From Limimaricola cinnabarinus LL-001 (GTDB taxonomy: Bacteria > Pseudomonadota > Alphaproteobacteria > Rhodobacterales > Rhodobacteraceae), in assembly GCF_000466965.1 (NCBI RefSeq), contig NZ_BATB01000014.1, forward strand, positions 1-58,390: a DNA stretch of 58,390 bases. The letters are read 5' to 3'. Positions 29,648-39,614 of the stretch are shown here, piece by piece. Both the position numbers and the translations under genes were made by a program. Under the pieces are notes generated by a model that worked only from the letters and a program-made list of their open reading frames with translations, searched no databases and had not been told where the DNA came from. Each line of letters starts with the position of its first letter. The stretch's first letter is position 1.

Positions 29648-31422
29648 GTGGGATCTGGGTTCATCATCGGCGGACTCTGGGGTCTGATCGTCTCGGCGGG
29701 GGCTTGGCCATCGCCTCCTTGATCGGCGAGCCACCGCGCGAGCGCGCGGCGTTGCCCGAGCCGCTTGGGCAGATCCCGGGGACGCAGGCGATCACGAGTG
29801 AGGGCGGGGGGGGCGCACCGCCTGCGGGCACCGAGACCGAGGCGGATACCGATACGGACCTGCCGTCCCCCGGCACCGCGCCCGCCGCCCTGCCGGAGGC
29901 GGGCGAGGCCGATCCGCTGCCGCGGCTCGGGGACGGGCCCGCCGAAACCTCGACCGAATCCTCGACCGGGCCCGTGGGCGACATCGCCCCGCCGGTCAGC
30001 AGCGAGGCTCCTTCGGCCCCGGCCGCGCAGACGCCGATCAGCGAGGCCCCGAGCGCGCCGCGACCGGACCCGGGCGCCGACGCCCTGCCGCGCACGCCGC
30101 GCGCCGATGTGCCGTCGGGGCGCGGCGACACGCCCGACGCCGATACCGTGCCGATGCTGCGGCCTCGCGCGGATGACGCGATCGAGACCCCCGCCGCTGG
30201 TCCCGTGCCTCCCGCGCTGCCGCGTCTCGATGCTGGCTCGGAAGAACCGGTGCTGCCGGGGCCGCAGTCGCGGGTGATCGAGATCCCCGCCAACGAGGCC
30301 GACATCACCGTCGCGACCGAACCGCCCCCCGCCCCCTCCGACACCCCGCGCGAGGTCATCGACGAGACGCCGGGCGATGCCGGGACGGAGGGCGTGGTGG
30401 TTCTCGGGGACGAAGCGGCACCGGGCGACCGGTTGGGCGAAACGCCTGAGACGGAGACGGATCGCGTGGCCGAAGCCGGGGCGGAGGCGTCAGAGCCGTC
30501 CGTCACGGAGGAGGGCGCGCCGCTGCGCGTGCCGTCGCCGCCATCGCGCCCTGAACGGCTGCCCGGCTCGGCGGCGGGCACGATCACCGTTCTGCCCGAA
30601 CCTTCGGCATCCGAGTTGCCCGGCCGCGCCGCCGGGTTTCAGGACGACGCCACAGTCACGATCCGCCGGCCGGGCGCGGAGGGTGCAGACGGCGCGGAGC
30701 CGCAGGCCCCCGCGCCCGAACTGGCCGACGACGCCCCGGCGCTGCTGCGCTTCGCGGCCCCCGATCTGGCCGAGGCCGGGGCGCCGCGCGTCTCGGTGGT
30801 TCTGGTCGATGACGGCAGGCTCGACGATCCGGTCACCGCGGCGTCGAGCATCCCCTTTCCCGTCACCATCGCGCTCGATCCTGAAATGGCGCAGGCCGGA
30901 GCGCGTGCGGATCGCTGGCGCGCCGCGGGCTACGAGATCGCCGCGATGACGCGGCTGCCCGCCGGGGCCACGCCTTCGGATGTCGAGGTGGCCTACCGTT
31001 CGGCCTTTGCCACCCTGCCGGAAACGGTTGCGCTGCTCGATGCGGGCGGCGCCGGACTGACCGCCGACAAGGCTGTGACGACGCAGGCGCTGGAGTGGCT
31101 GGCGCGGGACGGGCGCGGCCTCGCGGCGCTCTCGGCCGGTCTGGCGACGCCGCTGCGGCAGGCGCGCGGGGCCGGCGTGCCCGCGATCGAGATCTACCGC
31201 GATCTCGGCGAGGTGGGGCAGGACGACCGGGTGATCCGGCGCTTTCTCGATCAGGCGGCGTTCCGGGCCCGCCAGCAGGGATCGGTGGCGCTGTTGGGCG
31301 AGCTCAACCCCGAAACGATCACCGCGCTCACCTTGTGGGGCAACCGCGCCGATCGCGACGGCGTCGCGCCTGCGCCGCTCAGCGCGCTGTTGCAGATGCA
31401 GGGCACCGGTCCAGCCAAGTAA
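29648..31422 (+). CDS. Divergent polysaccharide deacetylase (YibQ-like), frame broken near 29700
   Basis: A likely GTG at 29648 follows AGGAAAC and opens a membrane anchor, [19 protein letters not shown]5 run at 29698-29702, where G6 is expected, then shifts the frame. With six G it continues as [12 protein letters not shown], giving about 591 residues. About 350 residues of low-complexity Pro/Ala/Asp/Glu linker follow. The C-terminal 220 residues ([38 protein letters not shown]) match the divergent polysaccharide deacetylase family, thought to act on cell-envelope polymers. It lacks some usual metal-ligand motifs. Confidence 0.8.
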
Positions 31423-31522
31423 TGCTTGTGCGCGCTGGCGCACGGATGCGGTGATTTGGCCCGGTGAGAGGGGTGGGACATGGCTTTGGCTGTCCCGCCC
31501 TTCTTCGATTGGAACTCAGTTC

Positions 31523-31927
31523 ATGACCACACAGGCCCCGGCTTCCGGCCTCTCCGCCCGCGCCCCCGAAATGCTCAGCGTGCTGCGCATCGTCAGCGCG
31601 CTCATCTTCACGCTGCATGGCAGCCAGAAGATCCTCGCCTTTCCGCCGACCGAACAGCAGCCGCCGCTGGCCTCGCTGATGGGCGTGGGCGGCCTGCTCG
31701 AACTGGTGGGCGGGGTGCTGCTGCTGCTGGGTCTGTTCACCCGCCCCGTGGCCTTCGTGCTCTCGGGCATGATGGCGATAGCGTACTGGATGTTCCACGC
31801 GCCGGGCAACCTGTCTCCGACCCTGAATGGCGGTGACGCGGCGATCCTGTATTGCTTCGTGTTCCTCTACATCTTCGTCGCGGGCCCGGGACCGTGGAGT
31901 CTCGACGCGTTGCTGCGCCGCCGCTGA
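31523..31927 (+). CDS. DoxX family membrane protein
   Basis: A 134-residue protein with four membrane helices and the DoxX pattern LRIVSALIFTLHGSQKI, GVGGLLELVGGVLLLLGLFT and VAFVLSGMMAIAYWMFHAP. It ends with a helix and a basic tail. GGAA stands before the ATG at 31523; a longer in-frame reading from 31451 adds a segment without similarity. It is about 100 bases downstream of the YibQ-like gene and convergent with trpE. The function is unknown. Confidence 0.82.
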   Translation: MTTQAPASGLSARAPEMLSVLRIVSALIFTLHGSQKILAFPPTEQQPPLASLMGVGGLLELVGGVLLLLGLFTRPVAFVLSGMMAIAYWMFHAPGNLSPTLNGGDAAILYCFVFLYIFVAGPGPWSLDALLRRR

Positions 31928-31947
31928 GCGCGGCCCGCAGAGGAATA

Positions 31948-31978
31948 GCGAAGGGCGGGGATATCCCCCGCCCTTCGC
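31948..31978. terminator. Hairpin between convergent doxX-like gene and trpE
   Basis: GCGAAGGGCGGGG pairs exactly with CCCCGCCCTTCGC around a five-base loop. No U tract follows, so the termination strength is uncertain. Confidence 0.6.
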
Positions 31979-31982
31979 CGTC

Positions 31983-33490
31983 TCAGCCATTGCCCTCGGG
32001 GCGGAACATCGTGGCGTCCGCCGCCGCGCGTCTCAGCGCGTTCGACTTGTGCACCGTCTCCTGGTACTCGGCCTCGGGGTCGCTGTCATGGACCACGCCG
32101 CCGCCCGCCTGGATGTAGAGCTTGCCCTCCTGCACCACCGCGGTGCGCAGGGCGATGCACATGTCCATGTCGCCATTGGCGCTGAAATAGCCCAGGCCGC
32201 CGCCATAGACGCCGCGCTTTTCGGGCTCCAGCTCGTCGATGATCTCCATCGCCCGCACCTTGGGCGCGCCCGACACGGTCCCCGCCGGAAGCCCCGCCAG
32301 CAACGCCGAGAGCGCGTCCTGATCCTCGCGCAGCTCGCCCACCACATTCGACACGATGTGCATCACGTGGGAATAGCGCTCGATGATGAAGCGTTCGGTC
32401 GGGCGCACGGTGCCCGGTTTGGCCACGCGGCCCACGTCGTTGCGCCCCAGATCGAGCAGCATCAGATGCTCTGAAAGCTCCTTGGCGTCGGCCAGAAGGC
32501 TTACCTCGTGGGCGCGGTCCTCCTCCGGGGTGGCGCCGCGCGGCCGCGTGCCCGCGATGGGGCGGATCGTCACCTCGCCGCCCATGACCCGCACGAGGAT
32601 CTCGGGGCTGGCCCCCACCACCTGATAGCCGCCGAAATTGAAGTAGAACATGAATGGCGAGGGGTTGGTGCGGCGCAGGCTCCGGTAGAGCGCAAAGGGC
32701 GGCTCGGGGAAATCCTGCGTCCAGCGCTGCGCCGGGACCACCTGGAAAATGTCGCCCGCGCGGATGTATTCCTTGGCCTTCTCCACGGCGGCGAGATAGC
32801 CCTCATGGGTGAAGTTCGACACCGGCTCGGACAGCGGCGCGGGGGCTTGCAAGGCGCGCGCCTCCTGCGGCACCGGCCGGTCGAGCGCGCGCATCGCCTC
32901 GGTGACGCGCTCGGCGGCCTGGGCGAAGGCGGCGCGGGCCGACTGGCCCTGACCTTGCCAGACCGGCGCCACGAGGATCACCTCGCCCTTCACCCCGTCG
33001 AGCACCGCCACCACGGTGGGGCGCATCATCACCGCGTCGGGCAAGCCGAGCGGGTCGGGGTTCACATGGGGCAGCCTTTCGACCAGCCGGATCATGTCGT
33101 AGCCCAGATAGCCGAACAGCCCGGCCGAGGCGGCGGGCAGGTCCTCGGGCAGGTCGATCCGGCTTTCGGCCAGAAGCGCGCGCAGCGTGTCGAGCGGGTG
33201 GCCGTCGAGCGCCTCAAACGCGTCCTCGTCATAGCGTGCGGCGCGGTTGACGCGGCTTCGGGCGCCGCGGCAGTCCCAGATCAGGTCGGGGTTCATGCCG
33301 ATGATCGAATAGCGGCCCCGCGCTTCGCCGCCCGTCACGCTTTCGAGGATGAAGGCGTGCTTTCCGGCGTTGGCGAGCTTGAGCATCAGCGAGACCGGCG
33401 TGTCGAGATCGGCGGCGAGCCGGGTCCAGACGACCTGGTTCGCGCCTGTCTCGAAGCTTGGCGGAACGTCTCGAAATCGGGGCTGAGCAT
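31983..33490 (-). CDS. trpE: Anthranilate synthase component I, frame broken near 33457
   Basis: Converts chorismate to anthranilate using ammonia from TrpG. The ATG at 33490 gives MLSPDFETFRQA. One base is missing near 33457, after which the other frame continues with FETGANQVVWTRLAADLDTP. The chorismate-binding half has IAGTRPRGATPEED, LLDLGRNDVGRVA, SNVVGEL and GAPKVRAMEIIDELEP. The restored length is 502 residues. Its start lies five bases after the ppiD stop, so the two are an operon. Tryptophan-feedback residues in the N-terminal part (LLES-like motif: FILESVTGG) are present. Confidence 0.93.
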
Positions 33491-33495
33491 TGGCG

Positions 33496-35394
33496 TTACC
33501 TGAAGGAGCTGTGGACCGCCTGAACGGCGGCATCGTCGATGCGAATCTCGGTCTGGGACTGCACGGCGGTGGCGAAGGCGGCGTAGATGTCCTGCGCGAG
33601 GCCGGTGCCGAGGCGCTCCTCGATCGCCTGACGCTCGGCCACGACGCCCTCGTCGTCCTCGGCGGGCGGATGGGTCGCATCGAGCCGCACCACGGCGGCG
33701 AAACCCTCGCCGGTGATGGCGCGCGTCTCGCCCTCTTCTAGGGCAAAGACGTCGCGGATGAAGGCGGGCAAGGTGCCCTCGACGAAGGAGCGGCGGGTGA
33801 GGTTGGCGGCGGTCTGCGGCGCCAGCCCCGCGGCCTCGAAGCTTTCGCCCGCCGCGATGCGGGCGGCCAGCGCCTCGGCGCGCTCGGCGCGCAGCCGCGC
33901 CCGCGTCTCGGCCTCGACATCGGCGATCACCTCGTCGCGCACCTCGTCGAGCGGACGCAGCGCGGGCGCGGTCACCGCGTCGAGGCGCAGGGCGAAGACG
34001 CCGCCATCCTCGAAGGCCATCAGCTCGGGGAAGGCGCCTTCCTGCGCCGCCGCCGCCGCCTCGCGGAAGGGCGCGTAATCGGTGATGCCGCCGGTGGTCT
34101 CGGTGGTCCACTCGATCTGGTCGAGCAGCATGCCGCTGCGCTCAGCGAGATCCTCGAGCGCGGCGCCGCCAGCCATGAGATCGGTGATCTCGTCGGAGCG
34201 GCGGTCGATCTCGCGCCGGGCGCGGGCGCGGGCCAATTCGTCACGCAGGTCGGGGGCGGCCTCCTCGAAGGTCACCTCTTCGGCGGCGAGCACGGCGTTG
34301 ACGCGAAACAGCGCCGGGCCGAGATCGGTTTCGAGCGGACCGACCACGTCGCCGGCCTGAGCGGCGAACACCGCATCGGCGGCAGCGCGCAGGTCGCCGC
34401 GCGCCACGTCGCCCAGATCCACCGCCTGCAGCGTCAGACCGCGCGCCGTCACCAGATCCTCGAAGCTCGTTTCATCGGCCTCGAGCCGGGCCAGCGCCTC
34501 GGTCGCGGCCTCGGCGTCGGGGTAAATCAGGCGCTCGACCAGACGGCGCTCCTCCTGCACGTATTCGGCGATGCGCTGATCATAGAGCGCGCGCACCTCC
34601 TCCTCGCCAACTTCGATGTCGTCGGCCACGTCCTCGGGGCGCAGCCAGACATAGCTGATCTCGCGGATCTCGGGCGCGGTATAGGCCTCGGGCGCGGCGG
34701 CATAGCGGGCCTCGATCTCGGCCTCGGTGGGCGCGGGGATCTCGGCGTCGAGCGCGATCTCGGGTAGGAGCACGCGGGGGCGTCCGTCCTCCTCGGGGGC
34801 TGCGGCGGTGTCGTTCAGGGAGACGGGCGCCCATGTGATGTCGCGCCGCGCCATCAGAAAGTCGATCAGCGTCTCGACATGGGTGTCCGAGGCCGTGACG
34901 CCGGCGACCACCGCAGATTGCAGGAGGCCACGCGCCGCGCCTTCGCGCAGGCTTTCCTCGAATTCGGCGACCGTCAGCCCGTTGGGGCTCAGCGCCTCGC
35001 GGTAGGTGTCGCGGTCGAAATTGCCGCTCAGCCCCTGAAACGCGGGGATGGCGAGCACCTGATCGCGCACCGCCGCGTCGCCGACCGACAGGCCGAGCCC
35101 GTCGGCGGCCTCGTCCATCACCCGTTCGGTGACGAGCTGGCCCAGAACCACGCGATCGAGGCCGAGCTGCTGGGCCTGCGCCATGCTCACCGCCGAGCCG
35201 GTCTGGCTCTCGAGCGCGCGGATGCGCGACTGCAGCGCGTTGGCATAGCTCTGCACCTCGAGCTCCTTGTCGCCCACGGTGCCGAGCCGGGTCGCGTTGC
35301 CCGAGAGCCCCGTCGCGCCGAACCCGATCAATCCCACGAAGAGCAGGATCAGGATGATCCAGACGAATACGCGGTTGCCCTTGCTCGATGCCAT
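33496..35394 (-). CDS. ppiD: Periplasmic peptidyl-prolyl isomerase, PpiD/SurA-N type
   Basis: A 632-residue inner-membrane chaperone anchored by one helix at the N-terminus (FVWIILILLFVGLIGFGATG), with the remainder in the periplasm. A SurA-N-like region (VGDKELEVQSYANALQSRI) leads, then a parvulin-type rotamase region in the middle and a long acidic, helical tail. It assists folding of newly exported proteins. GGGAG precedes the ATG at 35394. Coupling to trpE five bases downstream is common in Rhodobacterales, although the two functions are unrelated. Confidence 0.88.
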   Translation of the reverse strand: MASSKGNRVFVWIILILLFVGLIGFGATGLSGNATRLGTVGDKELEVQSYANALQSRIRALESQTGSAVSMAQAQQLGLDRVVLGQLVTERVMDEAADGLGLSVGDAAVRDQVLAIPAFQGLSGNFDRDTYREALSPNGLTVAEFEESLREGAARGLLQSAVVAGVTASDTHVETLIDFLMARRDITWAPVSLNDTAAAPEEDGRPRVLLPEIALDAEIPAPTEAEIEARYAAAPEAYTAPEIREISYVWLRPEDVADDIEVGEEEVRALYDQRIAEYVQEERRLVERLIYPDAEAATEALARLEADETSFEDLVTARGLTLQAVDLGDVARGDLRAAADAVFAAQAGDVVGPLETDLGPALFRVNAVLAAEEVTFEEAAPDLRDELARARARREIDRRSDEITDLMAGGAALEDLAERSGMLLDQIEWTTETTGGITDYAPFREAAAAAQEGAFPELMAFEDGGVFALRLDAVTAPALRPLDEVRDEVIADVEAETRARLRAERAEALAARIAAGESFEAAGLAPQTAANLTRRSFVEGTLPAFIRDVFALEEGETRAITGEGFAAVVRLDATHPPAEDDEGVVAERQAIEERLGTGLAQDIYAAFATAVQSQTEIRIDDAAVQAVHSSFR

Positions 35395-35471
35395 TGCGGT
35401 CTCCCTGTCGCGCGCCCATTCGGCGTCTTAGGCTGAATAGGCAAGCGGGCAGGGCCGCGCAAGCCGATGGC

Positions 35472-36647
35472 TCAGCCGGGCAGGGCGCCAAGCCGCGCTT
35501 CGAGATCCGAGATGCCCGCGGCATCGACATTGGCGAAGGCGATGCGCAGCTGCCGGCGGCCCGCCTGCGCGCCATGGGGCGTGAACATCGTACCGGGCAG
35601 CAGCAGCACGCCCGCGTCGCGCACAAGCCGCCGCGCCAGCGCGTCGGAGGCCTCATCGAAGGGGTGCTCGATCCAGCCGAAATAGGCGCCGCAGCCCATC
35701 AGCCGCCAGCCCCTATCGGCGAGCCGCGAAAAGCTCGTCTCCATGGCGGCGCGCCGGGCGATGATCTCGGCCCGTTCGCCCGCGAGCCAGTCGCCCAGAT
35801 TCCGCATCCCCCAAAGCGCCGCCTTCTGACCGAGGCTGGTGGGACAGATCGTCACCGTGTCGAGAAACCGCTCCATCTGCGCGATCCGCGCGGTGCTCGC
35901 GGTGACCGCGCCGATGCGGTGGCCGGTGAGACGGTAGGCCTTGGAGAAGGAATAGAGCTGCACCAGCACCTCGGCCCAGTCGGGATCGGCGAAGAGATCA
36001 TGTGCCGGGCCTTCGCGGCTGTCGAAATCGCGGTAGGTCTCGTCGAGGATCAGCGCGAGGCCGTGGGCGCGGCACAGGTCGCGGTACGCGGCGAGGAGGG
36101 CGGCGGGGTATTCGACGCCGCCAGGGTTGTTGGGGCTGACCAGCACGATGGCCCGCGTCGCGGGGGTGATCAGCGCGGCGGCGCGCTCGGGGTTGGGCAG
36201 AAGGTCGGGGCCGGTCTCCAGCGGCACGGTGCGCACGCCCGCCATGTCGTTCCACATGCGGTGGTTGAAGTACCACGGGCTGGGCAGGATCACCTCCGAG
36301 CCTTCGCCGCAAAGGGCGGCGATGGCGGCGCAATAGGCCTGGTTGCAGCCAGAGGTGATCGCCACCTGTTCGGGCGCGACCTCGCCGCGATACTCGCGCC
36401 GCCATGTCGCCGCGATCTCGGCGCGCAGTTCCGGCAGGCCCAGCACCGGGCCATAAAGATGCGCGCTCGCATCCTCCATCACGATGTCGGCCATGGCCCG
36501 GCGCAGCGGCTCGGGCGGCGGATCAACCGGCGCGGCCTGGCTGACATTGATGAGCGGGCGCTCGGCCGGGAACGTCACCCCCTCGATCCAGCGACGGGCC
36601 TCCATCACCGGCGGCGAAAAGGTCGATGCGGTGCGCGTGTCGCTCAT
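35472..36647 (-). CDS. Class I/II aminotransferase (AspC-like)
   Basis: A 391-residue PLP-dependent fold-type I aminotransferase. Cofactor-binding motifs are ITSGCNQAYCAAIAAL, LVSPNNPGGVEYP, LALILDETYRDF and the lysine of YSFSKAYRLTGHRIGAV; the substrate-carboxylate arginine is in RQLRIAFANV. Aspartate, aromatic or branched substrates are all possible. GGGAGG precedes the ATG at 36647. It is flanked by its own intergenic gaps on the minus strand, between gpt upstream and ppiD downstream. Confidence 0.88.
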   Translation of the reverse strand: MSDTRTASTFSPPVMEARRWIEGVTFPAERPLINVSQAAPVDPPPEPLRRAMADIVMEDASAHLYGPVLGLPELRAEIAATWRREYRGEVAPEQVAITSGCNQAYCAAIAALCGEGSEVILPSPWYFNHRMWNDMAGVRTVPLETGPDLLPNPERAAALITPATRAIVLVSPNNPGGVEYPAALLAAYRDLCRAHGLALILDETYRDFDSREGPAHDLFADPDWAEVLVQLYSFSKAYRLTGHRIGAVTASTARIAQMERFLDTVTICPTSLGQKAALWGMRNLGDWLAGERAEIIARRAAMETSFSRLADRGWRLMGCGAYFGWIEHPFDEASDALARRLVRDAGVLLLPGTMFTPHGAQAGRRQLRIAFANVDAAGISDLEARLGALPG

Positions 36648-36722
36648 GGGGCCTCCCTTGTCTGTCCGGGCGGACGCTAGACGCGGGACCGGGCGGGCGC
36701 AATCGCGGCCAAGCAAAACGCG

Positions 36723-36752
36723 AAAGGCCCCGCCGGTCGGGCGGGGCCTTTT
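36723..36752. terminator. Intrinsic terminator downstream of gpt
   Basis: GGCCCCGCC/GGCGGGGCC stem with a five-base loop, AAA on the left and TTTT on the right. It ends the fabI-gpt unit on the minus strand and would also act on the plus strand. Confidence 0.8.
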
Positions 36753-36771
36753 GGAGATGCAGCGGCGCGGC

Positions 36772-37278
36772 TCAGTCCTTGCCGCGATAGGGCTCGACAT
36801 ATTGCAGCGCCATGTCCCACGGGAAGAAGATCCAGGTGTCCTGGCTCACCTCGGTGACATAGGTGTCGACCTGGCTGTTGCCCATCGGCTTGGCGTAGAC
36901 GGTGGCGAAATGCGCTTGTGGATAGAGCTTGCGCACCAGCTCCAGCGTGCGGCCGGTATCGACCAGATCATCCACCACGAGGATGCCGGTGCCGTCACCC
37001 ATGATCTCGGCGTCGGGGGATTTGAGCACCTTGGCACCGGACTGGTCCTGATGCTCGTAGGATTTGACCGAGATCGTGTCGACGGTGCGGATGCCGAGCT
37101 CGCGCGCGACGATCATCGCAGGGGCCATGCCGCCACGAGTGATCCCGACCACTGCCTTCCATGCGCCCTCGTCCCCGGGGCCCCGCCCGTCGAGCCGCCA
37201 GGCCAGCGCCCGTGAATCGCGGTGCAGCTGGTCCCAGGAGACGTGGAAACCTTTTTCATGCGGCAGTCGGTCGGTCAT
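36772..37278 (-). CDS. gpt: Xanthine(-guanine) phosphoribosyltransferase
   Basis: Purine salvage: joins xanthine or guanine to PRPP. The 168-residue protein has the type I PRPP-binding motif [17 protein letters not shown] and an upstream [41 protein letters not shown] at the C-terminus is typical of Gpt rather than Hpt. GAGAGG stands before the ATG at 37278. The start is five bases past the fabI stop, so it is expressed with fabI. Confidence 0.92.
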   Translation of the reverse strand: MTDRLPHEKGFHVSWDQLHRDSRALAWRLDGRGPGDEGAWKAVVGITRGGMAPAMIVARELGIRTVDTISVKSYEHQDQSGAKVLKSPDAEIMGDGTGILVVDDLVDTGRTLELVRKLYPQAHFATVYAKPMGNSQVDTYVTEVSQDTWIFFPWDMALQYVEPYRGKD

Positions 37279-37282
37279 CGGT

Positions 37283-38089
37283 TCAGCCTCTCGTGATGTC
37301 GGGCGCGTCGGGGTTCTTCATGCCGATCACGTGGTAACCGGCATCGACATGGTGCACCTCGCCGGTAACGGCGCTGCCCAGATCCGACAAGAGGTAGAGC
37401 GCGGATTTCCCGACCTCCTCCTGCGTGACCGTGCGGCGCAGCGGCGAATTGTACTCGTTCCACTTCATGATGTAGCGGAAATCGCCGATGCCGGAGGCCG
37501 CGAGCGTCTTGATCGTGCCGGCCGAGATCGCGTTGACGCGGACCCCGTCGCGGCCCAGATCCTCGGCGAGATACTGCACCGAGGCCTCGAGCGCCGCCTT
37601 GGCCACGCCCATGACGTTGTAATGCGGCATCACCTTCTCGGCGCCGTAATAGGTGAGCGTCAGGCAGGAGCCGCCCTCGGTCATCATCGGTGCCGCGCGC
37701 TTGACCACCGAGGTGAAGGACCACACCGAGATGTCCATCGACATCAGGAAGTTCTGCTTCGAGGTGTCGACATAACGGCCGCGCAGCTCGGACTTGTCGG
37801 AAAAGCCGATGGCATGGACGATGAAGTCGAGCTTGCCCCACTTTTCCTGCAGCGCGGTGAACAGCGCGTCGATGCTGTCCTCGTCGCCCACGTCGCAGGG
37901 CAGCACGATGTCAGAGCCGACCTCGGCCGCCAGCGGATCGACCCGCTTCTTGAGCGCCTCGCCCTGATAGGAAAAGGCCAGCTCGGCGCCCGCGCCCGCG
38001 CAGGCCTTGGCGATGCCCCAGGCGATCGACTTGTCGTTGGCGAGCCCCATGATGAGTCCGCGTTTTCCCGCCATCAACTGCGATGTCAT
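37283..38089 (-). CDS. fabI: Enoyl-[acyl-carrier-protein] reductase (NADH)
   Basis: Reduces enoyl-ACP in the last step of each fatty-acid elongation cycle. The 268-residue SDR-fold protein has the divergent nucleotide motif [17 protein letters not shown], the Y-x6-K catalytic pair Tyr157 and Lys164 in [12 protein letters not shown] with Tyr147, and [20 protein letters not shown] lies before the ATG at 38089 (MTSQLM); a second ATG six codons on is possible. A plausible promoter lies at 38127-38155. Confidence 0.95.
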   Translation of the reverse strand: MTSQLMAGKRGLIMGLANDKSIAWGIAKACAGAGAELAFSYQGEALKKRVDPLAAEVGSDIVLPCDVGDEDSIDALFTALQEKWGKLDFIVHAIGFSDKSELRGRYVDTSKQNFLMSMDISVWSFTSVVKRAAPMMTEGGSCLTLTYYGAEKVMPHYNVMGVAKAALEASVQYLAEDLGRDGVRVNAISAGTIKTLAASGIGDFRYIMKWNEYNSPLRRTVTQEEVGKSALYLLSDLGSAVTGEVHHVDAGYHVIGMKNPDAPDITRG

Positions 38090-38126
38090 GAATATTCCTC
38101 TTGCCGATCCGGCGCCGTTTCGATCC

Positions 38127-38155
38127 GGTGTAGGCGATAGGTCGAGAGGCATCAA
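38127..38155 (-). promoter_or_regulatory. Probable sigma-70 promoter of fabI-gpt
   Basis: On the minus strand TTGATG (38155-38150), a 17-base spacer and TACACC (38132-38127), leaving a leader of about 30 bases before the fabI start. Four of six matches at each element. Confidence 0.55.
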
Positions 38156-38254
38156 GGCCACAGCCTACGCCGCGTCACTACTGGTCCCTATGATCATATG
38201 GCGCATTAGATCGATCACGGGTTAGAATGAAGGCGTACGAGTGAGTGAGATGGT

Positions 38255-38863
38255 ATGATGGACGACCGCCAAGGTATCTTTGCGGGCGACGATCCATTCG
38301 GAATTGCAAGGCGCTGGCTCGAAGAAGCCGGAGAGTATGAGCCGTCGGATCCGAATGCGGCGGCGCTGGCCACGGTGGATGCTGACGGGCTTCCCGATGT
38401 GCGGGTCGTGCTGATCAAGGATATCGAGGACGACGGTTTCCTCTTTTTCACCAATTACGAAAGTGCCAAGGCCCGGCAGATAGCTTCTGCTGGCAAGGCG
38501 GCGCTCGTGCTGCATTGGAAATCCCTGCGACGCCAGATCCGGGTGCGCGGGTTGGTGGAGCGCGAGGACGGGCCGAAGGCCGACGCCTATTACCGCTCGC
38601 GCGCGCTCGAAAGCCGGATCGGGGCCTGGGTCTCTCCGCAGAGCCGTCCGATCGCCTCGCGCGCCCAGCTTGAGGCCGACGTCGCGCGCCTCGGGGCCGA
38701 ACTGGGCCCCGATCCCGCGCGCCCGCCCCACTGGGGCGGCTTTCGCATCAGGCCCCTCGAAATGGAATTCTGGGCCGATGGTGCCCACAGGCTTCACGAC
38801 CGCTACAAATGGACGCGATCCGGCCCAGCCGGATCGTTCAATGTGCTACGCTTGGGACCCTAA
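38255..38863 (+). CDS. pdxH: Pyridoxine/pyridoxamine 5'-phosphate oxidase
   Basis: FMN enzyme that makes pyridoxal phosphate from PNP or PMP. The 202 residues include [45 protein letters not shown] and [13 protein letters not shown] (FMN and phosphate contacts). [11 protein letters not shown] and the C-terminal signature [21 protein letters not shown] complete the family pattern. Two adjacent ATG codons (38255 and 38258) are possible starts. It is divergent from fabI. The stop codon sits at the edge of an AT-rich palindrome. Confidence 0.95.
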   Translation: MMDDRQGIFAGDDPFGIARRWLEEAGEYEPSDPNAAALATVDADGLPDVRVVLIKDIEDDGFLFFTNYESAKARQIASAGKAALVLHWKSLRRQIRVRGLVEREDGPKADAYYRSRALESRIGAWVSPQSRPIASRAQLEADVARLGAELGPDPARPPHWGGFRIRPLEMEFWADGAHRLHDRYKWTRSGPAGSFNVLRLGP

Positions 38864-38882
38864 TTTCATGCGAAATGAAATT
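38862..38882. promoter_or_regulatory. AT-rich perfect palindrome at the pdxH stop
   Basis: AATTTCAT and ATGAAATT are exact inverted 8-base arms around GCGAA. The A+T content stands out against the G+C-rich surroundings, and it lies about 80 bases upstream of the cold-shock gene, so a protein operator or promoter element is likely. Confidence 0.5.
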
Positions 38883-38903
38883 CGGTGCTTGTAGTGAATT
38901 CCC

Positions 38904-38920
38904 GACTGTGCTGCACAGTC
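38904..38920. promoter_or_regulatory. Inverted repeat in the cold-shock gene leader
   Basis: GACTGTG, CTG and CACAGTC form perfect 7-base arms 44 bases before the cold-shock start codon. In RNA this would be a small 5'-UTR hairpin; in DNA it could be a second operator. Confidence 0.5.
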
Positions 38921-38963
38921 ATCAAAAGATGATCGGCTGGGCCGACGGCCGCTGGAGGCGGAA

Positions 38964-39614
38964 ATGAACGAAATGCTGGACAAGCAGGCTGAAGACCGCT
39001 TCGAACTCGATGGTCACGTGAAGTGGTTCGATCCGGCCAAGGGGTTCGGCTTCATCGTGCCCGACGCAGGCGGCGCCGACATTCTTCTGCACGCCAACGT
39101 GCTGCGGAACTATGGCCAGAATTCCGTCGCCGATGGCGCCCGCATCCGCATTCAGGCCCAGCGCACGGAGCGCGGCACGCAGGCCGTGGAGATCCTGTCG
39201 CTCGACCCGCCGCCGACCGCCTCGGCGGTGCCTCTTGCCGATTTTGCCGAGTTCGATGCCGAGTATCTCTCCAGCCGCCCGCTCGAACCTGCGCGGATCA
39301 AGTGGTTCGACAAGGCCAAGGGTTTCGGCTTCGCCAACCAGTTCGGCATGTCGGACGACATATTCCTGCATGTCGAGGTGCTGCGCAGCTCGGGTCTTTC
39401 GGACCTGGAGCCGGGCGAGGCCGTGGCGTTACGGGTGATCCAAGGGCGCCGGGGACGCATGGCCACCGAAATCCTGCCCTGGGACGCGGCGGTACGCGGG
39501 GTCCGGAGCGGCACGGAGCGGAGCGCGTCCGTCGATGCGGGCACGCAGAGCGACACCGATACGGATACCGACGCTGCCTCGGACACCGACACCTCGTCCG
39601 GGTCGCCCGAATGA
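38964..39614 (+). CDS. Tandem cold-shock domain protein
   Basis: A 216-residue nucleic-acid-binding protein with two cold-shock domains. The first has GHVKWFDPAKGFGFIVP (about 17-33) and the second ARIKWFDKAKGFGFANQ (about 109-125); each carries an RNP1-type GFGF motif and a D-LH/D-FLH RNP2-like motif. A Ser/Asp/Thr-rich tail with repeated Asp-Thr ends the protein. Such doublets act as RNA chaperones or anti-terminators in alphaproteobacteria. GGAGG lies before the ATG. Its stop overlaps the next gene as ATGA. Confidence 0.92.
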   Translation: MNEMLDKQAEDRFELDGHVKWFDPAKGFGFIVPDAGGADILLHANVLRNYGQNSVADGARIRIQAQRTERGTQAVEILSLDPPPTASAVPLADFAEFDAEYLSSRPLEPARIKWFDKAKGFGFANQFGMSDDIFLHVEVLRSSGLSDLEPGEAVALRVIQGRRGRMATEILPWDAAVRGVRSGTERSASVDAGTQSDTDTDTDAASDTDTSSGSPE

